Source: Marinilactibacillus sp042660675
GTDB lineage: Bacteria > Bacillota > Bacilli > Lactobacillales > Carnobacteriaceae_A
Assembly: GCF_042660675.1 (NCBI RefSeq)
Contig: NZ_JBHSUL010000001.1
Span: 1 to 64,000 of the forward strand
DNA: 64,000 nucleotides
Reading direction: 5' to 3'
Numbering within the stretch: position 1 is the first letter of the stretch; every line of letters begins with the position of its first letter. Under the pieces are notes generated by a model. The model was not told the origin of the DNA. It searched no databases and saw only the letters and a program-made list of their open reading frames with translations. Both the position numbers and the translations under genes were made by a program. This document shows, piece after piece, positions 33,388-42,366 of the stretch.

Positions 33388-33638
33388 TTATGTGTACTTA
33401 TCTAGGAAGCTTCATTCCTATATTTATAACCAGTACTACTCATTTAATATATCTTCAAAATTTCAAGTTATTCTTTAGTGAAAGATAGCCATCAACATGT
33501 TAAAATGATTTAGATATATAGTTAAAAAACATTACTTACGAGAAGAGTGTAAATCAACATGATTCAATAGTAATGATTTTGTTGACTATTGAGTGTTGTT
33601 GTATCCTTCTTATCACAAATTAAGAAAGGTTGATAACA
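33388..33638 (+). other. Intergenic region before the BCCT gene
   Basis: AT-rich, with no supported ORF. TTGACT at 33581-33586 could be part of the promoter, but the following -10 candidate (TATCCT) is only about 14 bases away, so no promoter is called. No riboswitch-like structure was recognised. Confidence 0.5.
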
Positions 33639-35579
33639 ATGGACAAGGACAAGGACAAAAAAAAGAAACCGGAAAGAAAGAAGCGGCCACCAAGAGAGCA
33701 GACAGAATTCGATAAAAAGCTCGAATCTGAACGTCTTCTAGCTAAGAAACTTCGTAAAGAAGAAGTTGAAGCACGTAAAGAGGCTATCAAGAACAGAGAA
33801 AAGTTCAAAGGACTTCAAATCAGACCAACCGTTTCTTTATTTGATAAAGAAGGTCGAGAAGAAGTTGGAGAAAGAAACTGGAAAGGTTATGGATTTGATA
33901 TCCATCCTGAGGTTACCATCCCCTCAGCAATCATATTAGCTTTTTTTATTGGAATAACGCTATTATTTCCTCAACAAGCTGAAACATTTTTTGCAAATAC
34001 ACTGGATGTTATTTCTAGTAATACTGGATGGTTTATGATTTTCGCGGCTAATATTTTTATTATTGCAGGATTATTCTTTGCTTTCAGTCGTTATGGATCA
34101 ATTGTTATTGGTGGGAAAAAAGCAAAACCAGAGTTCTCTCGTTTTGCCTGGTACGCCATGCTGTTGAGCGCTGGTATGGGGATTGGATTACTGTTTTGGA
34201 GTGTTGCAGAACCAATCAATCACTTAGGTAACCCGTCTCCAATGTTCAACTCTACGGCACCCAATTCGCCTGCTGCTGCTCAGTCAGCTATGGCTACTAC
34301 CTTCTTCCACTGGGGGATTCACCCTTGGGCAATTTATGCCGTTGTTGGACTAGGATTAGCTTTCTTTTCTTACAACAAAGGTTTACCTTTAACGATTCGT
34401 TCGCTCTTTTATCCATTGATTGGAAACAAGATCTATGGGTTCTGGGGAAATATTATTGATATTCTATCCGTACTTGCTACACTGATGGGACTTGCAACAT
34501 CACTTGGTCTCGGTGTTTCACAAGTTAATGCTGGATTAAATAACTTATTTGGTATCAGCATCAGTACAACTGTACAAGTTATTTTAATTGTCGTGATTAC
34601 AGGTTTTGCTACAATCTCCGTTATTATGGGATTAGATGGTGGTGTTAAACGTTTAAGCGAAATCAATATGGTTTTAGCTGGGGTTTTCCTACTGTTTGTA
34701 TTAATCACTGGTCCGACTGTTTATATTTTAAGTGGTTTCACTCAAAACATTGGTTACTTCATATCTAACTTTATTGAAATGAGTACCTGGACTGAAACGT
34801 TCCGAGATACTAATTGGCAAAGCACTTGGACGATCTTCTATTGGTCATGGTGGATTTCATGGTCACCATTCGTTGGAATGTTTATCGCACGTGTGTCAAA
34901 AGGTCGGACAGTTAGAGAGTTTATCGTTGGGGTTGTTTTGATTCCAACAGCCATCTCATTCATCTGGATGAGCGTATTCGGTGGAACTGCCATCTTCCAA
35001 GAAATGAATGGGATCGCTGATTTAGCTTCAGCTGTTGCGGTCGATGAATCACTCGCCTTATTCGCAATGGTAGAAGGATTACCATTATCTTCTATTCTGT
35101 CGTTTGTTGGAGTTGTGTTGGTTATCGTGTTCTTTGTTACTTCCGCAGACTCTGGTTCATTGGTCGTTGACCATTTAACTTCTGGTGGGAAGCTTGATTC
35201 TCCAATTCCACAGCGTATATTCTGGACTGCTATTGCAGGTGTTATCGCAGCGACATTACTTGTTGGTGGTGGATTATCTGCACTACAGACTGCTTCTGTG
35301 ATTACCGGTTTGCCGTTCACCTTTATATTACTCACAATGATTTATTCACTTTATTTAGGTCTAAGGCAAGAATTCTTAATTGAACGAGCAGTTAATCAAA
35401 AACTACAAAGAGTGACAGATGATCACATCATCAGTGAAGTTATTCAAACGAGAGTTCAAGATGAAGCACTCGTAGAAGCCGTTGCTGAAAAACTAGCTGA
35501 AGAAGAGCGATCTAAATCAGGAAACTCATCGGTGACTGTTAGCGAAAAAGAACAAGAAGCTTTGAAAAAAGACTCATAA
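33639..35579 (+). CDS. BCCT-family betaine/carnitine/choline transporter
   Basis: About 646 residues. A strongly charged cytoplasmic N-terminal extension (about 1-80, lysine/arginine/glutamate rich) precedes 12 membrane helices and a charged C-terminal tail of about 60 residues. Family signatures are GMGIGLLFWSVAEPINH and the aromatic substrate-binding stretch FYWSWWISWSPFVGMFIARVSKGRTVREF. FVTSADSGSLVVDHLTSGG lies in a later helix. The ATG at 33639 has AAGAAAGG upstream; a TTG at 33630 is too close to it. The long charged tails recall osmoregulated carriers such as BetP, where they take part in activation. Import of betaine-type osmolytes is likely, but carnitine or choline cannot be excluded. 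Confidence 0.9.
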   Translation: MDKDKDKKKKPERKKRPPREQTEFDKKLESERLLAKKLRKEEVEARKEAIKNREKFKGLQIRPTVSLFDKEGREEVGERNWKGYGFDIHPEVTIPSAIILAFFIGITLLFPQQAETFFANTLDVISSNTGWFMIFAANIFIIAGLFFAFSRYGSIVIGGKKAKPEFSRFAWYAMLLSAGMGIGLLFWSVAEPINHLGNPSPMFNSTAPNSPAAAQSAMATTFFHWGIHPWAIYAVVGLGLAFFSYNKGLPLTIRSLFYPLIGNKIYGFWGNIIDILSVLATLMGLATSLGLGVSQVNAGLNNLFGISISTTVQVILIVVITGFATISVIMGLDGGVKRLSEINMVLAGVFLLFVLITGPTVYILSGFTQNIGYFISNFIEMSTWTETFRDTNWQSTWTIFYWSWWISWSPFVGMFIARVSKGRTVREFIVGVVLIPTAISFIWMSVFGGTAIFQEMNGIADLASAVAVDESLALFAMVEGLPLSSILSFVGVVLVIVFFVTSADSGSLVVDHLTSGGKLDSPIPQRIFWTAIAGVIAATLLVGGGLSALQTASVITGLPFTFILLTMIYSLYLGLRQEFLIERAVNQKLQRVTDDHIISEVIQTRVQDEALVEAVAEKLAEEERSKSGNSSVTVSEKEQEALKKDS

Positions 35580-35585
35580 AAAACT

Positions 35586-35628
35586 AAAGTACCAGAAGTC
35601 AGCTCAACGGCTAACTTCTGGTACTTTT
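35586..35628. terminator. Bidirectional terminator after the BCCT gene
   Basis: AAAGTACCAGAAGT..GC and GC..ACTTCTGGTACTTT form a stem of about 16 bp with one bulge, flanked by T and A runs, between convergent genes. Confidence 0.92.
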
Positions 35629-35658
35629 TTGTATTCAACCCTTAAATACTCAATTCTT

Positions 35659-36084
35659 TTACTTTCTAAATAGGCTCAAACTTGAAAAAATACCCATTAG
35701 GATATACAAGATAGGACTATTATAGATTAAATAAAAATCTATATTGAAAGGCATTGACGGAAATACTACGAAAAAGAATTGAATCATCAGTAATATGTAA
35801 AGCAAAATCAGAATAGCGAATAAGTATCTGGCGAAATGCACGTAATTAGTAGGTAGTGTAAGAACCGATCTTAGTATAATACTTTTCGTTATTAGAGCGA
35901 ATAAAGCCGTATAAAAAATTGGACGAGCAATCATAAAGTAGATAAAAGAGTAACGTACTACATAATTTATTGCACTATACTCCTTTAGATAAAATAGATA
36001 CGCACCAATATAGATTAGGCTGATTGAAACAAGTATGAGCCCCATCGTAAAGTAAACTTTATAATCTAACCTATTGTTTCCCAT
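35659..36084 (-). CDS. Four-helix membrane protein of unknown function
   Basis: 141 residues with hydrophobic segments at about 12-32, 45-68, 82-105 and 115-135, and a C-terminal SSLSLFRK. GAAGGAGTG precedes the ATG. It is a single minus-strand gene between terminators. Not recognised as a known family. Confidence 0.65.
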   Translation of the reverse strand: MGNNRLDYKVYFTMGLILVSISLIYIGAYLFYLKEYSAINYVVRYSFIYFMIARPIFYTALFALITKSIILRSVLTLPTNYVHFARYLFAILILLYILLMIQFFFVVFPSMPFNIDFYLIYNSPILYILMGIFSSLSLFRK

Positions 36085-36189
36085 GATATCACTCCTTCAA
36101 GTGTTTCTCTTATAGTATAGGTTACTAATCGAGAAAACAAGCTTGTACTAAATTGATACATCCTTGTCATCATTCTTCGTCAACTCAAT

Positions 36190-36241
36190 CAATAATGAAC
36201 AAAAAGAACCGCCACTAAGCGGTTCTTTTTGTTCATTATTG
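36190..36241. terminator. Strong bidirectional terminator downstream of DUF975 copy A
   Basis: A 23-bp perfect stem (outer CAATAATGAAC/GTTCATTATTG, inner AAAAAGAACCGC/GCGGTTCTTTTT) encloses a six-base loop. Confidence 0.93.
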
Positions 36242-36272
36242 AAATATTTTTTATAAGTCTAGCTTACAAACC

Positions 36273-37031
36273 TTAAAACTGTTCATCCCATTCAGAAGAT
36301 GTACTATCAGAAGATGATAAAGAAATCTTTAATTCCTCATAAAACAATGCTACCGCTACATTATATCGAGTAATATTTCTAATATACAAAATAAAGAATA
36401 CTAGATACAAAAGTAGCGCTCCTCCCAATGAATAAATGATATTGGCAGAAAATTCAATCATACCTTGTGGTTCTAAAATTAAAGTAACTAATGGAACAAA
36501 TGTCAATGCCAGCGCCACTACTAATATAATAAATGGAATCAAGTAATATGACCAAAACAAAAAGAATAAGCTTTTTTTATGACCATTCATCATACTTCGA
36601 CTGTAATCAATAGCATCGTTTCCTGTAATTTCTTCATTATCTTTCATAATATAAGGTGTCATAGAGTAAGATAATTGCTTGATGTAACCCGGAATCAAAA
36701 ATAGTATACTCCACAAAATGATATAGATTGAACTTAATCCTGCACCGATGAAATATCTAATTCCACTATGTCTGACTTCTTGTGTCACATCTTTTTCAAA
36801 TGATAGTCTTTCACTTCTAACCACTTTTAAATAGGTGATTGAAACGAAAAATGGAACCACTAGACTAATCAACAAGGTGACAATATCTAATATGATGGAA
36901 TCGAAGAATAACTCGTAACCAAAATTTATGATAAATAAAATGATCATCGGTATAATCATCAGTCCATATGTAGCTTTCCAATTGCCTTTTACTATGTCAT
37001 TCGCTCTACTTCTTAATAATTTGTTATCGAT
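36273..37031 (-). CDS. DUF975-family membrane protein, copy A, apparent ATC start
   Basis: 252 residues when started at ATC (37031), seven bases after GGAGTG. The added N terminus DNKLLRSRANDIVKGNWKAT aligns with the corresponding region of copy B and with the conserved cytoplasmic N terminus of DUF975 proteins. The first ATG in frame (36959) is 24 codons further in, lacks a ribosome-binding site and would cut this region off. Later hallmarks are QLSYSMTPYIMKDNEEI and a SRSMMNGHKKSLFFLF motif; about six membrane helices follow one another. The C terminus ends STSSEWDEQF. Role unknown. It is in the same orientation as a lipoprotein and a second paralogue upstream. Confidence 0.78.
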   Translation of the reverse strand: MDNKLLRSRANDIVKGNWKATYGLMIIPMIILFIINFGYELFFDSIILDIVTLLISLVVPFFVSITYLKVVRSERLSFEKDVTQEVRHSGIRYFIGAGLSSIYIILWSILFLIPGYIKQLSYSMTPYIMKDNEEITGNDAIDYSRSMMNGHKKSLFFLFWSYYLIPFIILVVALALTFVPLVTLILEPQGMIEFSANIIYSLGGALLLYLVFFILYIRNITRYNVAVALFYEELKISLSSSDSTSSEWDEQF

Positions 37032-37379
37032 CTTACGTCACTCCTCAATTTTATTGAGCAACGATATACTCGAACTTTCAGATTGTGGATTTTCATTTCA
37101 AGATCGATAGCTTTTCAAAGAAAACTAAGCTACTGCTAATTTTTTCCGTTTGAACACCTTTTATCTATTATAGAGAATACACACATTAATCCCAGATATA
37201 TCTTTGCCACTAATTGAGTATACAGACACAACCTTATAATATCAATATCTATAGAAAAATATTATGTATAACCTCTTTCTTCAAAGTTATAGATTACTAT
37301 ACGTTAGTTACTTTATCGTTGATACTATCTTATCAGTCACTCAATTCATAATTCTGTCGTTATTTCTCAATTACTCATT
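37032..37379. other. Intergenic region upstream of DUF975 copy A
   Basis: AT-rich, with no supported ORF. A minus-strand TATAAT at 37166-37171 may be the -10 for copy A, but no convincing -35 is present. No terminator for the lipoprotein gene was found here. Confidence 0.5.
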
Positions 37380-37856
37380 TTATGGCACAAAACGACTCAC
37401 TGAAAAATATATATAAACTACCTCTGCATTTGTCAGTCTAAACACACCGTCAAGAGATTGCGAATCTCTTTCCAGTCTTTCAAAGAGATTAACTCCATAG
37501 GAAAAAGTATCGTCAGGAAGAAAATCATAAGCCACAGTAGTTACTGCGAAATCCTCGGGATCTGCATTCTCCCATTTTCCATCGACATACTTTTCAAGAC
37601 TCAATTCGCTGCCAACAACAAGCTCTTCAACGGATTGATTTGTAATTTCAATGTTTAAGAAAAGTTCATCGAGTTCTTCCTCTTTCAAGACCATCCCATC
37701 TTCCTTTATGGATACGTCCAAACGATTCTCAATCACTGTATCCGTTACGATTTTTGAATGATCGATTTGGTTGATACTATATAAAAACTCTCCTTCTTCA
37801 TTTCCAGCACACCCACTCAGCACTATCAATCCAAATAAAACCATCAATATTTTCAT
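37380..37856 (-). CDS. Lipoprotein with immunoglobulin-like domain
   Basis: 158 residues. MKILMVLFGLIVLSGC gives a signal ending in lipobox LSGC. The mature part contains a beta-rich domain with NIEITNQSVEELVVGSELSL and EKYVDGKWENADPEDFA, a layout seen in the Big_14-type immunoglobulin-like domains of Firmicute lipoproteins. TAGGAG lies nine bases before the ATG at 37856; another ATG two codons earlier is too close. It sits between two DUF975 paralogues on the same strand and may share their regulation. Function unknown. Confidence 0.78.
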   Translation of the reverse strand: MKILMVLFGLIVLSGCAGNEEGEFLYSINQIDHSKIVTDTVIENRLDVSIKEDGMVLKEEELDELFLNIEITNQSVEELVVGSELSLEKYVDGKWENADPEDFAVTTVAYDFLPDDTFSYGVNLFERLERDSQSLDGVFRLTNAEVVYIYFSVSRFVP

Positions 37857-37974
37857 GATCATTTTCTCCTATCCGTTTTGATTTATCTGTCAGAAAATTA
37901 AAGTGTTCATTACATAGAAAACCAACTTTACTACTACAAGGTTTCGCTATCCAATACCGACCTACCTTTGTAGA

Positions 37975-38757
37975 TTAAAATTCCTCGTCCCACTCGGGCT
38001 GCGTTTCTTCAACGACGTAATGGCTTTCTCCATGAATTTCTTCGTAGAAAAGAGCAGCTGCAACATTATAGCGCGGAATATTTCTGATAGCTAAGATAAG
38101 CGGGCCCACTACTGCAACAATGAACATTACTAGGGCAGCCAAAGAAATAAAGATTGCAGTGCCGCCTTCATAAGCACCATCAGGTAAGAAGGCTGTGCCA
38201 ATTATCGTGACAGTCAATACCAGTATATACAATAAAGCCGGCGGTAATGCATAAGTTAAAAAAAGGAAGAACAAAGATTTCTTGTGCCCGTTCATCATTC
38301 TACGACTTTCCGTAATCGCATCAATGGGTCTAATGGTCGCATCGTCTTTCATGATATAAGGTGTCATCGCGTAAGAATACTGTTTGATGATACCAGGAAT
38401 CGTAAACAAGAGTGCCCAAAGAAAAATAAAAACTTGTACAAGAAAAGAACCTACAAAATAACGTATACCATTATTTCTGATTTCACCAACTACATATTCT
38501 CTAATGGTTATTTTTTCGTCTCGTACAAGTTTCAAATGGATACTAGCTACTAGAAAAGGAACGATTCCAGCGATTAAGCCAATCAATATTGCGAGGGTAT
38601 AAGCTGAAAAGAAACTTTCATTTAAAATAGGGATGATAATTGCGCCAAGCATCACCAAGTATATGAGAATGGGTGGTACAATGATTGAACCGTATGTAAT
38701 CAAGCGGTTCTTTTTCACGATTTCGTTTGCTTTACTTCTGATAATTTTCGTATTGAT
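37975..38757 (-). CDS. DUF975-family membrane protein, copy B, apparent ATC start
   Basis: 260 residues from ATC at 38757, seven bases after GGAGTG. The N terminus NTKIIRSKANEIVKKNRLIT aligns without gaps with copy A. A GTG at 38718 is the first conventional start but has no ribosome-binding site and would remove 13 conserved residues. Later hallmarks are KQYSYAMTPYIMKDDATI, the ESRRMMNGHKKSLFFLF motif and a C-terminal TQPEWDEEF, shared with copy A. About six membrane helices. Function of DUF975 proteins is not established. Confidence 0.78.
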   Translation of the reverse strand: MNTKIIRSKANEIVKKNRLITYGSIIVPPILIYLVMLGAIIIPILNESFFSAYTLAILIGLIAGIVPFLVASIHLKLVRDEKITIREYVVGEIRNNGIRYFVGSFLVQVFIFLWALLFTIPGIIKQYSYAMTPYIMKDDATIRPIDAITESRRMMNGHKKSLFFLFLTYALPPALLYILVLTVTIIGTAFLPDGAYEGGTAIFISLAALVMFIVAVVGPLILAIRNIPRYNVAAALFYEEIHGESHYVVEETQPEWDEEF

Positions 38758-38869
38758 AAGCTACCACTCCTAATTTTAAATTAATGAACCCATTACTATA
38801 ATAGTATCACTCACATAATATAAAGTTTAAATCATATCCTTTTGATAGTCTTATTGTACACTTCTTTAG

Positions 38870-38900
38870 AAAAAAAGAACCTCTAATCTAGAGGTTCTCA
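38870..38900 (-). terminator. Terminator of the alanine symporter gene
   Basis: On the minus strand AGAACCTCTA pairs with TAGAGGTTCT around a three-base loop, followed by T7. Confidence 0.9.
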
Positions 38901-38917
38901 GTCAATTTCTTATTAAC

Positions 38918-40297
38918 TTATTTCTGCTTCTCTTCTTTTTCGTAGATTCCGCCCTTGCCGAAATACTCTTTGGTGAGTGTGACAATAACCGGACTCAAAA
39001 TAAGAAGACCAATCAAATTTGGTAAAGCCATCAAACCATTCAGAGTATCTGCTAATGCCCATACTGCACGTAGACCGCCAACTGATCCTACAACAATCAA
39101 TGGCAAGTAAACGAGACGATAAACAATGATCGACTTCGGTCCAAACAAGAACTCCATACAACGTTCTCCGTAATAAGACCAGCCTAGTAGTGTTGAAAAG
39201 GCAAAGAAAATCAATCCGAACGTTACGACATATCCACCATACGCCAGTCCTTCTTCAAACGCCGCAGTTGTTAGTGGTGCACCGTCTAATCCTGTATCAT
39301 AGGCTCCTGTCATCACGATAACGAGTGCTGTGATTGTACATAAGACAAGCGTATCTGCAAAGACTTCAAAGACGCCCCATAACCCTTGTCTAACAGGATG
39401 ATCTGTTGTCGCAGCCGCGTGCGCAATCGGTGCGCTACCAAGTCCAGCTTCATTTGTGAAGACTCCTCTAGCTACACCATAGCGGACCGATAACATAATA
39501 GAAGATCCAACGAATCCTCCTGTTGCTGCTGAACCTGTGAAGGCATCATGAAAAATGACTCCGAATGCTTCTGGTACTAATGTGATGTTTAGTAAGATGA
39601 TACTGACACCACCGATAATATAGATGGCTGCCATAAAAGGCACAATAATTTCAGTAACCTTCCCAATTGATTGGATACCACCTAAAATAACGAGCGCTAC
39701 CAGAATTGCGAGCACAATACCTGTAATCAACGGATTAATTCCAAACGTCGCATTTAAGGAGTCCGCAACAGAATTCGATTGAACCATGTTTCCAATCCCA
39801 AAGGTCGCAAGTGTTCCAAATACCGCAAAAACAATCGCGAGCCATTTCATGTTGGCACCTCTCGTTAGGTAGTACATCGGTCCCCCAACAAAGCGACCAT
39901 CTTCTGTCTTTTCCCGGTACTTGATAGACAAGACAACTTCCCCATACTTTGTTGTCATTCCAAACAATGCGGCAATCCACATCCAAAATACTGCACCTGG
40001 TCCACCAATTGCGATGGCTGTTCCGACACCAGCAATATTTCCCGTACCGACTGTCGCAGCTAAAGCCGTTGAAACAGCTTGAAATGCTGTAATTTCCCCT
40101 TCACCAACTTGATCTTTGCTGAAAATCTTAAAAAATGTTTGTCGGATGATATATCCAAATTTTCTAAAAGAAATAAATCCCGTAAAAGCAGTTAAAAAAA
40201 TCCCTGTCCCAAAAATCAATAATAAAAATGGCCATCCCCAAACGAGGTTGTTCACGAACTCATTCACCTTCATGACCTGCTCCATAAACCCTTCCAT
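38918..40297 (-). CDS. Alanine/glycine:cation symporter (AGCS family)
   Basis: 459 residues with about 10-11 membrane helices. AGCS signatures are ALAATVGTGNIAGVGTAIAIGGPGAVFWMW near the N terminus and FTNEAGLGSAPIAHAAATTDHPVRQGLWGVFEVFADT in the middle. The GTGNIAG and NEAGLGSAP loops bind Na+ and substrate. AGGGGACTAGGGT precedes the ATG. It imports alanine or glycine with Na+ (or H+). A minus-strand TATAAT lies about 55 bases upstream of the start. No glycine riboswitch could be recognised in the leader. Confidence 0.92.
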   Translation of the reverse strand: MEGFMEQVMKVNEFVNNLVWGWPFLLLIFGTGIFLTAFTGFISFRKFGYIIRQTFFKIFSKDQVGEGEITAFQAVSTALAATVGTGNIAGVGTAIAIGGPGAVFWMWIAALFGMTTKYGEVVLSIKYREKTEDGRFVGGPMYYLTRGANMKWLAIVFAVFGTLATFGIGNMVQSNSVADSLNATFGINPLITGIVLAILVALVILGGIQSIGKVTEIIVPFMAAIYIIGGVSIILLNITLVPEAFGVIFHDAFTGSAATGGFVGSSIMLSVRYGVARGVFTNEAGLGSAPIAHAAATTDHPVRQGLWGVFEVFADTLVLCTITALVIVMTGAYDTGLDGAPLTTAAFEEGLAYGGYVVTFGLIFFAFSTLLGWSYYGERCMEFLFGPKSIIVYRLVYLPLIVVGSVGGLRAVWALADTLNGLMALPNLIGLLILSPVIVTLTKEYFGKGGIYEKEEKQK

Positions 40298-40660
40298 ACC
40301 CTAGTCCCCTTTTGTTTCATTCTCATTTATAATTCATAATAATACCACATTATAGAATCCTAGTGTTGGGTAATTTCACTAAAATCATGAAGGTTACGGT
40401 TACAATTTCATTTTTTGTTGTCAGATATCTTTGGGATTGTTCTTTAATAAAATACAGCAAAACAGTAAGCCAAGTCCAGACTTCTGTGTAAAATGTACTT
40501 GGGTCATATGAATGCCTTCTAGTATGTTTTTAGTGGTTAAAAATAGTGTACCGTACAGGCAATCATATGGCCTTTCTTTTTACACAATTATATGTACTTT
40601 ATCTTAGTTTATTTGTTATATTTAATTGTTCTATAAAATAACTTATTTTGGAGGAATAAC
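40298..40660. other. Intergenic region between divergent AGCS and TMEM175 genes
   Basis: About 360 AT-rich bases. The minus-strand -10-like TATAAT is at about 40350-40355. No convincing -35, riboswitch, terminator or ORF is visible on either strand, apart from the short plus-strand ORF beginning at 40661. Confidence 0.5.
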
Positions 40661-40705
40661 ATGAAAGAATTAAGTTTATTTAAGCTGGGAGAAACTTCAG
40701 TATGA
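40661..40705 (+). CDS. 14-codon ORF coupled to the TMEM175 gene
   Basis: TTTGGAGGAATAAC precedes an ATG encoding MKELSLFKLGETSV. Its TGA stop overlaps the ATG of the downstream channel gene (ATGA, 40702-40705). The ribosome-binding site here is stronger than that of the channel gene (GGGAG, 10 bases from its ATG), suggesting that channel synthesis depends on translation of this ORF. No arrest motif is recognised. It may simply be a coupling device. Confidence 0.6.
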   Translation: MKELSLFKLGETSV

Positions 40706-41277
40706 AAACAAATCGCATGGAGGCATTTAGCGATGGTGTACTAGCAATCATTATAACGATAATGGTATTAGAGCTAAAGCCACCAGAAATCATTGATAAA
40801 GAAGCGTTCAAAATATTAATTCCAACATTAATTAGTTATATATTAAGTTTTATTTATGTAGGAATCTATTGGAATAATCACCATCATTTACTATATAAAT
40901 TAAGTCGTCTGAATGGGCAAGTTCTTTGGAGTAATCTTCATTGGCTGTTCTGGATGTCATTAATACCTTTTTCAACAGCTTGGGTTGGAATGAACCCATT
41001 AGAAACTGTTCCAACTATATTTTATGGAGTAATATTATTATTTTGCGGCATCTCATACTTGCTATTACAGAGAAAAGTAGTTCATTGCGAAGGAAGAAAT
41101 TCTGATTTGGCAAAAGAGATTGGCTATGACTGGAAAGGGAAAATAACGATGTTATTGTATGCAACTGGCATTATTTTCGCGTTTTGGGTCCCACTCATTT
41201 CTTATATTATATATTTTGTTGTTGCAATAGGATGGTTTATACCAGATTCTCGAATAGAGAAAACAATTATGAAATAG
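40702..41277 (+). CDS. Bacterial TMEM175-family (DUF1211) cation channel
   Basis: 191 residues with six hydrophobic segments. The opening MKTNRMEAFSDGVLAIIITI followed by MVLELKPP is the family signature RxxxFSDGVxAIxxTxxxLxxxxP, which forms the pore-lining first helix. NNHHHLLYKLSRLNGQVLWSNLHWLFWMSLIPFSTAW is the conserved middle region. Bacterial members are tetrameric K+-permeable channels, so a role in potassium or membrane-potential homeostasis is likely. The start overlaps the stop of a 14-codon ORF. Confidence 0.88.
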   Translation: MKTNRMEAFSDGVLAIIITIMVLELKPPEIIDKEAFKILIPTLISYILSFIYVGIYWNNHHHLLYKLSRLNGQVLWSNLHWLFWMSLIPFSTAWVGMNPLETVPTIFYGVILLFCGISYLLLQRKVVHCEGRNSDLAKEIGYDWKGKITMLLYATGIIFAFWVPLISYIIYFVVAIGWFIPDSRIEKTIMK

Positions 41278-41397
41278 TTAAAATAATATCAGAATTAAAC
41301 TTTTAGATGTGTAATCAGGATTAAGGACATTATAATATAGAAAAAATCAGAATGAGGCCAGAAAAAAACTTCACAGTAACTAAAAAAACGTTAATTG

Positions 41398-41448
41398 GTA
41401 CCGCCCCCCCAAAGTTAGAATGTTACTCTAACTTTGGGGGGGCGGTAC
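41398..41448. repeat. GC-rich perfect inverted repeat with C7/G7 arms
   Basis: The arms GTACCGCCCCCCCAAAGTTA and TAACTTTGGGGGGGCGGTAC (41398-41417 and 41429-41448) extend by two more base pairs inward around a seven-base loop, a perfect 22-bp stem. It lies between convergent TMEM175 and MetQ genes and probably ends transcription in both directions. The T tracts are short (ATTTTC on the plus side), and its G7/C7 run is unlike every other terminator in the window. Confidence 0.85.
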
Positions 41449-41506
41449 ATTTTCACTCAGCTTTTGGAGTTTTTTAAGTTATCTTTTTTTGAAACATTTT
41501 TCTATT

Positions 41507-42334
41507 CTACCAAGCTGGTACTAAGGCGCCTTTAAAGGTTTCTTCGATGTACTGCTTAATCTCTGGTGTTTTGTAGTATTCAACGAATTGTGCGAGTGCT
41601 TCATCATCTTGGTCTTCTGTACGAGAAACGATGTAATTTACTTGTACAAGGTCATCAACGTCTTCCATGAAAATACCAAATTCTTGTGGGTTGATTCCGG
41701 CATCCAAGATGAAATTGGAATTGATTCCTGCAGCGCCAACATCCTGTAGTTGAGACGGAAGTTGCGCGGCTTCTGATGTAACGAAATCTAGGTTCAACGG
41801 GTTCTCTACGATATCACTGGTCGTTACTTCGACACCTGAGCCTTCTGGTAATATAATCAGACCTGCTGCGTTAAATAACTGTAGGGCACGTCCTTCTTGG
41901 GTTGGTGAATTTGGAATACCAATCACGTCGCCTTCTTGAATTTCACTGACGTCATTATATTTTTCTGAGTAAATTCCCATTGGGATGGTTAATGTTGGTT
42001 CAATTTTTGCTAGGTCGTAGCCACTTTCTTCAACGACCGTGTCTAAAAAGATGCCTGTTTGAAAAGAGTTGATATCAATCTCTCCGTCAGCTAGTGCAGC
42101 GTTAGGTTTTACAAAGTCTGTGAATGAAACAATATCGATTTCAAAATCATCTTCTGCGGCTAGCTTTTTCACTTCGTTTACAATATCCTCATGCGGTCCA
42201 GCTGTTACGCCAACTGTTAGGACCCCATCGCTAAGTAAATCTTCTGATTCTGCGGATTCTGATTCTTGTCCGCCACATCCTGTTAAAAAGGCTCCGATTG
42301 CTACTGTTTTCAAAATACCCCATGTTTTTCTCAT
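41507..42334 (-). CDS. metQ: MetQ/NlpA-family methionine-binding lipoprotein
   Basis: 275 residues. The signal peptide ends in lipobox LTGC (AFLTGCGGQ). The mature part shows the NlpA/MetQ features: LTVGVTAGPHEDIVNEV, FTDFVKPNAALADGEIDINSFQTGIFLD, IGIPNSPTQEGRALQLF and QDVGAAGINSNFILDAGINP. AGGGGGAAAATAAA precedes the ATG. It is the last gene of a T-box-controlled operon and lacks adjacent metN/metI, so it must share a methionine transporter encoded elsewhere. A related ligand (methionine derivative, D-isomer) is also possible. Confidence 0.88.
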   Translation of the reverse strand: MRKTWGILKTVAIGAFLTGCGGQESESAESEDLLSDGVLTVGVTAGPHEDIVNEVKKLAAEDDFEIDIVSFTDFVKPNAALADGEIDINSFQTGIFLDTVVEESGYDLAKIEPTLTIPMGIYSEKYNDVSEIQEGDVIGIPNSPTQEGRALQLFNAAGLIILPEGSGVEVTTSDIVENPLNLDFVTSEAAQLPSQLQDVGAAGINSNFILDAGINPQEFGIFMEDVDDLVQVNYIVSRTEDQDDEALAQFVEYYKTPEIKQYIEETFKGALVPAW

Positions 42335-42366
42335 TTTATTTTCCCCCTATTTTTTTCGCTTTTCTT

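Noticed and set aside
33620..33808. Antisense serine-rich frame over the N terminus of the BCCT gene
   Set aside because: Artifact of the lysine/arginine/glutamate-rich cytoplasmic extension on the other strand.
34838..35335. 165-codon antisense frame within the BCCT gene
   Set aside because: Shadow of strongly biased membrane-protein codons; no start signal and no family resemblance.
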